From contig CM043944.1 in the NCBI GenBank assembly GCA_014529385.2, forward strand, positions 57,175,268 to 57,239,267: a DNA stretch of 64,000 nt. Direction: 5' to 3'. The translations under genes were made by a program, and so were the position numbers. The stretch is from Adiantum capillus-veneris (Eukaryota; Streptophyta; Polypodiopsida; Polypodiales; Pteridaceae). Below, one piece after another: positions 57,001 through 64,000 of the stretch. The first letter of the stretch is position 1. Every line of letters starts with the position of its first letter. Under the pieces are notes generated by a model. The model was not told where the DNA came from and ran no database searches. It saw nothing but the letters and a program-made list of their open reading frames with translations.

Positions 57001-57895
57001 TGGAGAGCATACATGAGTAATCTTGCATATTAGAGAGTTGGACTACGAAGTATAGCAAAGTAAGGGAAATACGAACGCATAATCAGAAAATAGCTAAAAG
57101 GAAATTGAAAGTCGAAAATTTATGGCAAATTAGTGCACGTCTAGGTAAGTTAGAGGACCGTTGGGTTACTTGAACGTTATTTAGAAGACTTGGAAGGTGA
57201 CGTTCAGTTTGATACGATAGAAGTGTGGTTGAGAGGCTAGGGCTTATCTTCTTACGATATGATGTCCAAGTGAGGGAAGAAAGGCCCTATTTAAAGGTGA
57301 AGTTGCCTACTTAAGGAGAAGATATTTGGTAGAATTCAAATAAGTGTCAAGCCCTTTGTGTCACAAGTGTTAAATAGGTGAAGAATATGAATGACACTTG
57401 TCTATTTGCTTCTCCAATTTTTATTTCAAAATATCTCTTTGTTGGTGATGACACTTGTCCTTCTAGAACTCTTCTTCTTTCCACTTGTCCTGCTAGAAGT
57501 CTTCTTGCAACTCGCCCTTCCCTTTCTCTTAGATGCATCTATCTTTAGAAGTCTTAAGTTTTCTTAATGTGTCATTTGATTCCAGAAGTAAATTCATCAT
57601 GGTGGATGAAAGCATGCCATGCATCCCTCGACTAACATTAATAAGAGGATTGATATGAATTTAAAAATAATGCATGGTAGTAAAAAGACAAGTTAGTGCA
57701 CTGGATTATGTCTTGATGGGCTCATACTAAATATGCATGAGGATAAAATGTCATACAATAAGGTAAAGTAATAGAATGACTCTAGAAATAATTTATTAGG
57801 TGAGGTATATAAATCTACCTTATATGCTATGCATGCATATGTACATTGTGGAGAATTTTTCCATGCATCTAAATACATGTAACATGGTGCTCATC
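54005..57895. repeat. GA-rich region, possible long LTR
   Basis: 54650-56470 is packed with GAGAGAG runs separated by variable sequence, with TG/GTGT runs near 55530. The block starts TGTAGACCCCTGAATATT at 54005. On the minus strand a purine run GGAAACGGG precedes TGATGAGCACC at about 57896, right after the end of the gypsy pol at 57940. The whole could be that element's 3' LTR (minus strand TGATG…TCTACA), but at 3.9 kb it is long and no second copy is present. No gene recognised; apparent ORFs are GA-driven. Confidence 0.35.
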
Positions 57896-57939
57896 ACCCG
57901 TTTCCATTATGTATACTTGAGTTTTGGAGGTTCAATCCT

Positions 57940-59370
57940 CAGGAAGGTACATCATGCACTTCCTCTTCATCTTCTTCTCCTTCTCGTGAATTTGAGTCTT
58001 CACCTTCATTAGCATCAAATTCCTCACTGTCATTCCTTCTCTAAAAAGACTTTGATCCTTTTTCTAGCAATGGGAACCTTTAGTTTTGTCCCTTCAAGCT
58101 CACTTAAGGTACAAGTGGCATTGTCGTGCACATGCTTGACAATATACGGATTGAGCCCATCTCTTAACAAAATTTCTTATGGCAGTATGTTGATTGTCTA
58201 GACTACTATCATACATTAGTACCCAATCACCTTCTTCAATGTGTTTTTGGTGGAGTTTGTGTTTCTTGTTAAACCTATCTTTGTTCTTTAGTCTTACTTC
58301 CTTAATTTTTGATAATGAAATGTGAATATCCTCTGGTCTCCTATCATGTTGCCAAATCTGTAATGCAAGAAGATTTTCTCTAGTCATATTTTCTCCCCAC
58401 GGTAACACATTCCATGTGGGAGCCACGTTGGAGTTTGTGTTCCTTGTTAAACCTATGATTGTTCTTCAGTCTTGCTTCCTTTAATCTTGATTATGAAATT
58501 TTGATATCCTATGGTTATCTTTCAAGTTTATCCGTAATGCAAGAAGATCTTCTCTAGTCATATTTTAATCTTCCCACAATAACACATTCCATGTGGAAAT
58601 AACGTCTACTATAGGCATCACATGATTTTACCAAAAATAAATTCAGCGGGCATGTAACCTGTGACTGTACTATGTGTTGTAGGGTCAGCCCACAAAGAAT
58701 ATGGTAATAGACTTGGCCATTCACAAACTCTACTTTTACAATCCTTTGATAAGGCCTCAGCAGATTCGAGAGAAAGTATAATGCCCAACCTTTTGAAGAA
58801 ATTCCTTCCCTCATCAGCATGTAGCTCCTCTCTATTAGCATTTATCTTTCTGACGCATACACATCTACAAATCACATCTTCAAGGAGGAACTTGCACAGT
58901 GCCTTTGTAGTTTGAGTTCTCAATGCACAATATTCAACCTGATTATAGACGAGTCCTCTCTTGCAAGCACCAAATATCTCATTTACGAAATTGCCAAAGG
59001 CATTGTGACCAAATCCATCACCCACTTGTAATGCATGGCCAAGGTATAAGTAGGATGTAATCCATCTTGATGACATACATTTGAGTGCATTTGGCATGTC
59101 ACACATGACTCCATAGACAAAGATACATCTTTATACATATCTTTCTTTGATGTTGGTAAAAGTATCCCCATACACCACAATGTCCTGCCCATAGACTTTC
59201 ATGAAATTCTATGATGAGGTTTTGTTGAGTGTCCCTATCACAAATAACTCTCAATGGCATTATATTCCTCTTTTTGGAATGTTTCTACAAGTACACATCT
59301 TGTAAGAAATATCCATATGTCTTTTTGCAAATCCTCTTGAATTCATATTTGGTCCAATCATCGTGCTTTG
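57940..59370 (-). pseudogene. Gypsy integrase with acidic C-terminus
   Basis: H2C2 region ESLWAGHCGVWG…SCVTCQMHSNV with YKDVSLSMESCVTCQ (about 59190-59090), DLVTMPLAI (about 59000), then the core with CKFLLEDVICRCVC, NFFKRLGIILSL and the SRVCEWPSLLPYSLWADPTT stretch common to gypsy integrases, and GYMPAEFIFGK. The C-terminal module RLKNKDRFNKKHKLHQKHIE-EGDWVLMY (58426-58100) and a Glu/Asp-rich tail (DSEEFDANEGEDSN) follow. Several stops and a tandem duplication break it. Confidence 0.75.
58235..58600. repeat. Tandem duplication (~180 bp) within the integrase fragment
   Basis: GTGGAGTTTGTGTTTCTTGTTAAACC… to …CATTCCATGTGGGAGCCACG is repeated from 58430 as TTGGAGTTTGTGTTCCTTGT… to …CATTCCATGTGGAAATAACG. 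Confidence 0.8.
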
Positions 59371-59374
59371 TTAA

Positions 59375-60714
59375 CACTAGAATGGTAACAGGACACTTTT
59401 ATGTCCTTGGACACTTTTGTGTCCTGTTAAGTGACCATTTTGCTTGAATTATTTGAAGAGTATGAAAATAAATTTCTAGGTGCTATATATCCACAAAGTT
59501 TCCTTATGAGCTCAAAAAAACTTAGCTTTTTTTTTTTAGTATTGATCTCACCATTAATCTTACTCTTGCACAACATTTTTGAACCTAAACGGTGTGAAAA
59601 AACGAGTCCTGTTTTTGGCTTTATTTCAATTTTTGGCAACTATACCACTCTAAACTTCATGTTTGTGAGGTTTAGATGGCTAGAGGTTAGGCCTTCATAG
59701 TTCTCAACATGTTTTGATTTTTGTAGGGAGAGCTAAGTGTTAAAATTGAAAGTTATGACCAATTTACAAGAATTGCATAATCCTGTTTTTTGGCCAAAAT
59801 TAGCACTTTTATGATTTTTTTGGTGGCTTTCTTGATATCCAAATTCAATTTTGATTGTGTAAGTGTAATATATAACATAAAGCTAATCTTCCTTGAGTTT
59901 TGGGGGACCTAATATGATATATAGCATAGTATATGATGATGGTTGAGTTTTTTGATTGCTGAAGAATACGATACATTTTAGAGTAGCAAATATAACTTTC
60001 TGAATATTGCTAGTTTCTTAGGCCAATTGTGTGTATTTTGTAGGTAGTGACCATATCTAATCATAGACTACAAACTTGGCTAGATATTGAGTATTTTCTA
60101 TGGGTTTCTAGAGGTCATAATGCTAAACCCAGTTTTTTCATGTTTGCTGTATTTAGCACTTTATCATTGCCCCCAAGGTTCCAATTGTAAGAGATCCATT
60201 ATCCTTTTGACATGCTCCATGGCTCCTTTTGAATCCAGAGGCCCAAAGGGAGCCAGGAAAACATGTATATAGTATCTGTATTGAGCGTGACTATAAAAAC
60301 TTTGATGATAGGTCCGCAAAATGGCAAAAATGCAACTTTTTTGTACCTTTTTTTTTTGCCCAAAAAAAAAATTAGTGAGGTAAAAGCAACCATATGTTTT
60401 GGTCACCAACCCATTGAAGTTAACGGGGCATTTTATCTCGTGTCCTACAAAAATCTCTACTCTTATTTATATGCAATCACCCATAAGAAATTGCTGTTTT
60501 GGGCAAAATGCACCGGTCCATCAACTTTGGAGGCTTGTAGTGACCAAGGGATGAGAAAAATTACAAGTTTCTCATTTTTTCTATATGTAGTAGTTATTGA
60601 ACTATAAGCTCATAAAAGGATTTTTCAAAATGAGTGGATCTATTATGGTTTTGGAATTTTTTCCCAAAACCCTGAAAGGACACTTTTATGTCCTGTTAGG
60701 TTACCATTCTAGTG
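59375..60714. mobile_element. TTAA-flanked inverted-repeat DNA element (piggyBac-like, non-autonomous)
   Basis: Left end CACTAGAATGGTAACAGGAC, right end …GGTTACCATTCTAGTG; the first 15 bases are perfectly inverted. TTAA flanks both sides (59371-59374, 60715-60718). Subterminal palindromic words GGACACTTTTATGTCC occur near both ends (59401, 60679), with a variant GGACACTTTTGTGTCC at the left. TTAA target duplication is the hallmark of the piggyBac superfamily. No transposase: the longest frames (59431-59700, 60263-60607) have no familiar motifs. It interrupts the gypsy frame at EYL…KHDDWTKYEF. Confidence 0.8.
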
Positions 60715-60718
60715 TTAA

Positions 60719-61171
60719 GGTACTCATATATTGATTTAGGAGCAACCATTCTCCTTCATACATATCCTCTTCATGTGCAACATACATTGCTACCGTTAGC
60801 ATGAGATATGGTGTAGAACTTTGTCCCTACGTCAACAATCACATCCACCATCTCTTCCTTATTGTAATCAAATGTAGCATAGCAATATCAGAAGTTGAAT
60901 AGCTTGTGATTATTCCAAGAAGAGTCAAGCAATATCTTTCCACTACACACATGCTCCAATCAAATACTCCTTATCACTTTTCAAACCCGTAACTATGCCC
61001 CACAATTCCCTCTTCACTTTTGGTTAATTTCTTTGGCAATTATTCAGAACTTTAGCTCCAAATCTCACCAGATACCTGTGTCCCTCACTCATCATTTTGC
61101 CATATTGCCTATCCAATTCATGTAGGACTTGTATTCAATATCACAATGATGGGCCTTCCACATGCGTAATC
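60719..61171 (-). pseudogene. Gypsy RNase H/connection fragment
   Basis: Minus-strand text in shifted frames: GAKVLNNCQRN, ELWGIVTGLKSDKEYLIGA, MLHLI and SIYEYL. The GLKSDKEYLIG-type string is usual in gypsy RNase H. Continues at 59370. Confidence 0.65.
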
Positions 61172-62089
61172 TGTCATAATAACTAATATCTAATTCTCCT
61201 AAATGATTTTCTCATGTTAAATTGATCATTTAATATGGGGAAGTACCAGGGGAGAAAAAGCTAGAATATTGGTTAAAAGCTGACAGACCGGCCACAACAC
61301 GTAGGGATCCAAAGGAGGGAAAATAGGGATCCAAAGGGGGGGCTATCTGCAAAAGATCAATGTGCAACAATGGGCGCCAAAGACCTTAGGGTTCAACCCA
61401 TTAAGACTTCCAAAATGCTAAGAAGGTAAGTTCAAATGGTCAAGCTTAGTGAAATTGGATGGTTTACTAATGACCAAAAAGTCTTCCATGACTCCTAAAG
61501 CAAAGGGGGCAAGGCCTAAAGGTAGGGGAAGAGAGAGAAGCTTGTGAGATAACACATACACAAACTCAAAAGCTTCCCTTTACACAAAGGGCATAATGGA
61601 CACATGTCAGCTCCCTAGCCCAATTGCCCACAAGGTGCACTCAAATCCTATTGGCCATAGAGGTGGACCAATGAGAATTAGCCTAGAGTAAATCTAGATT
61701 AATTCATTTGAAAACACTTAATAAAAGAACCAATGAGAATTAAGCTCTTTAGAAGACTATTGGAAAATCTCCCAAGGGGTCCAATGAGCATTCTGCAACC
61801 CAATGGCTTGCCTGATTCCTATTGGCCAGAAGACAAATGGGTCCAATGAGAGTTTAATTTCAATAATTAATTACCTAAAGCTATCACAAAAGAAGAAAGG
61901 GGGACATGTGTCACAAGGCTATCACTTATGCTTCTCAATTTTCATTGGCTAAGCTTTGCAGGGTCCAATGGGGTGCCAGCATGAGTAAATTCCAAGAGGG
62001 GTCGACCAAGAGAAAGAGGGGTACTGAATTTGACAAGGCATTATCACACACACACACACTCTCACACAATGTCATGTGTGAAGCAAGAA

Positions 62090-62177
<88 letters not shown>

Positions 62178-62839
62178 ATTTAATGGAAATCTCATCCCCT
62201 ACATCAAGCTTGTGAGAAGGGAGGCCTACACCAACAACTCTTGGCTTTGTGATGCAAATCCAACCAAGAGCCAAGCTTCAATGCATGCTCATCTCCTCTC
62301 CCATGCTAATTACTAAGCTATGCTAAGCTAGTATGAGTGATTACGTGAGGAGACATAATTCTTTCTTGTAAGACTACTCCTTCTTCCTCTCAATCTACTC
62401 TCTCATACCCCGCTAGCTCTCACCATCTTCGAAGGTGTGTGAGGTCTTGGGTCTAAGACCGTGAGGGAATTGATGTTGTGTTTTAAATTGTTTGCTTAGT
62501 GCTTGAAGTTTCCATCTTCATTTCACTAGATAGATATTGAAGGAACACAAAGTACTGTATTGTAAAATGTCTCCCTTGATGGAGGAAACCTATAATACAA
62601 AGCCTTTTGGAGGGGGGACCGGATCTATATAAATCCGATCATCAACTGTTGTCAATAGATTAATTTCTCTCTCTTTCGAAGTATTGTTCATGCCTATCTA
62701 ACTAGGTGTTATGCTTTTTTGTTGCTCTATCCATCCAAGCACTCTTGCTATGCTCATTAGGAATCTATTCTAATGAAATTCTCATTATGTCTATGTTATT
62801 TTCTGCTACACACAAGTGAATAGTCCATTAAATGTTACA
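61172..62839 (+). repeat. LTR of a relative of the young gypsy (1668 bp)
   Basis: Starts TGTCATAATAACTAATATCT like the LTR at 39760 and keeps blocks such as CAAATGATTTTCTCAT-like text, CCAACCAAGAGCC, ATCTTCGAAGGTGTG and GGAGGGGGGACCGG. Ends …AAATGTTACA before the primer site. Extra length includes the CT run and a unique CAATGAG-rich stretch (61600-61900). Confidence 0.85.
62092..62174. repeat. CT microsatellite, 83 bp, in the LTR
   Basis: Uninterrupted CT, preceded by (CA)n at 62045-62060. The young gypsy LTR lacks it. Confidence 0.95.
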
Positions 62840-62840
62840 T

Positions 62841-62852
62841 TGGTATCAAAGC
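62841..62852 (+). promoter_or_regulatory. Primer binding site, initiator-Met-type
   Basis: TGGTATCAAAGC, one base after the LTR end. Confidence 0.85.
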
Positions 62853-63257
62853 ACAAGGTTTCTCTTTTCTTGCTCAAGAATGGAGGTCCTCAGGCTAGCT
62901 ATAAATGGTTGGTATTATTAATTGCAATTGAGTACGTATAATAGGTATTTTTTAGTGTTGTAGTGCGCTTGCCTTCGTGCAGATAACGGGGCATCACCGT
63001 CAAGAGCTATGGTCTTGATAGTGGAGTCCTATGGGGCTTGCCTAGGGCTTAACCACTATTGAGATATTAGAAGCTTGACACGAGCCGGTACTGTCTTGGT
63101 GTTGAAAGACCCTCTCTTCTATTCCTTTCAATTAATGATATTCGAGCCATGGGTACAATAGGTTGAGTCCTTTTCTAAAGGGGTAAAGAGGAGCAGCAAC
63201 TAGGGCTTGAAGTGCCAAAGTACATGTAAAAATATTACACCTAAAAAAATTGTTAGA

Positions 63258-64000
63258 ATGGCTGCCACCAATAGTAAAGAGAGTGAAATTAATGTTGATA
63301 ACTTTAATTTTGCTAATGAGCAGGCTACTAATGCTCCTATGCTTGTTCACTACCTTGTTTCTAGGCTTCAACAAGCCATGGGCAATCTATCCCTCCAAAG
63401 TGATGTGCAACCACAGCTTCGTGCTCATGGGATTCTCCAAACTCCCCAGCATGACGAGAGAGTACCTAGGAAGCCTCCTTGCGAGACTTCCAAAAGAGGC
63501 CTCTCTTTGATTCGGGAAGAAGAAGAGGATGCGTACGAAGCGCTCAAAAATCTACTACTTGATGATGCCTCTCCTTCCCAAAGAAGAACTCAAGAGCCTC
63601 CACCAAAAGAATGAGAAAGAAGCGAGTCTCCTGCCACCTTGGTGGAGATGGCTCCAGAAGCCGGTGGGCAAAATGCTCTCCATCACCTCCTAAACGGAGA
63701 AGATCATTGCACACTTCTCCACACCATACTTCAAAGAGGGATGACAGAAAGCAAGAGAAGAAAAAGGCGAGAAAGAGGTCACCCTTTTCTCCATCTTTTT
63801 CATCCTCTTCCTCTTATGAAGAAAGTGATGGCGTAGACAAGGAGGAACATGGCAAGAAAGAGGTCATCCTCTTCTCCATCTTCCTCAAATTCTTCATAAT
63901 CTGAAGAAAGCGATGGTGCAACTTTTGAACCATCAAAAAGAAGAGGCCATAGGAAATCCTATGCTGCGTGGAAGAGATCATCCAAGCTCAAGAAGTTTAA
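63258..64000 (+). pseudogene. Gypsy gag N-terminus (continues past window)
   Basis: MAATNSKESEINVDNFNFAN at 63258 parallels the gag at 41466 (VHYLVSRLQQAMGN against VNYLVTRLQQVMGN). RGLSLIREEEEDAYEALKN shows Arg where the young gypsy has its first TGA. A TGA at 63612 and a frameshift follow; the Arg/Ser-rich part reads CSPSPPKRRRSLHTSPHH and KKKARKRSPFSPSFS in another frame, then a further stop, then RGHRKSYAAWKRSSKLKKF at the window edge. Non-functional, older than the copy at 39760. Confidence 0.85.

Larger units (their letters stand above)
57940..61171 (-). mobile_element. Gypsy pol 3' fragment, interrupted by a TTAA element
   Basis: Minus strand: RNase H text (61140-60860), connection (60850-60719), then, after the insertion 59375-60714, H2C2 and integrase to an acidic C-terminus at about 57950. 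The right edge is cut by the LTR at 61172. Confidence 0.75.

Noticed and set aside
59375-60714. CACTA (En/Spm) element because ends begin CACTA
   Set aside because: Flanking duplication is TTAA, not 3 bp, and CACTA subterminal repeats are absent.
1-64000. tRNA, rRNA, CRISPR arrays or ordinary host genes
   Set aside because: None seen; all coding text recognised belongs to mobile elements, and tRNA-like matches are retrotransposon primer sites.

Overview
This window looks like intergenic heterochromatin from a large-genome land plant. Ty1/copia and Ty3/gypsy retrotransposons with plant-type tRNA-iMet primer sites (TGGTATCAGAGC / TGGTATCAAAGC) are nested into each other. There are long CT/GA microsatellites, spliceosomal-type introns and TATA boxes, and I found no ordinary host gene. 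A fern, lycophyte, bryophyte or other large-genome lineage would all fit; the sequence alone does not settle which.

Layout. 1-4079: gag scrap, minisatellite, and a minus-strand copia element whose reverse transcriptase is missing. 4080-10445: minus-strand gypsy remnant (gag knuckles, protease, start of RT) with its long 5' LTR. 10446-19346: copy A of an unusual large element (below). 19485-21430: chromovirus integrase/chromodomain remnant and a third LTR scrap. 21450-22560: tandem array of ~280-bp units, each centred on an AT-rich palindrome. 24062-38703: copy B of LTR plus large element, duplicated from A, then interrupted by a short-bodied LTR retrotransposon with 5-bp target duplications (29191-33596) and partly inverted (34000-38703). 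38704-52600: an old minus-strand gypsy with an extra ORF downstream of integrase. That ORF is split by a young, nearly intact gypsy (39760-47898; 1291-bp LTRs, GATTA target duplication, one 1593-codon gag-pol frame with only four stops). 52600-57900: low-complexity CT/GA-rich DNA. 57940-61171: another gypsy pol fragment holding a TTAA-flanked inverted-repeat element. 61172-64000: LTR and gag of a relative of the young gypsy, running off the window.

The most interesting content is the large element in copies A and B. In copy A it shows, in order: a plus-strand coiled-coil/transposase-like gene whose motif order resembles the RAG1/Transib catalytic core; a plus-strand histone H3-like gene; two foldback hairpin elements; a minus-strand gene with a BEN-like C-terminus; and a minus-strand gene with a BAH-like region. 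The histone call is strong. Copy B begins with an H3-type tail (MVRTKQTAK) behind a TATA box, and copy A keeps an open 193-codon frame ending in a histone fold that aligns without gaps to canonical H3 (IHAKRVTIQPKDMQLA). A long acidic/basic linker separates tail and fold. A mobile element carrying a histone and other candidate chromatin proteins beside a RAG-like transposase would be a system I do not know to be described. Both copies here are decayed, so the proposal rests on complementary remains.

Nearly every old frame is broken by codon changes of the CAG>TAG, CGA>TGA and TGG>TGA/TAG kind, which is expected from deamination of methylated cytosines in silenced repeats.
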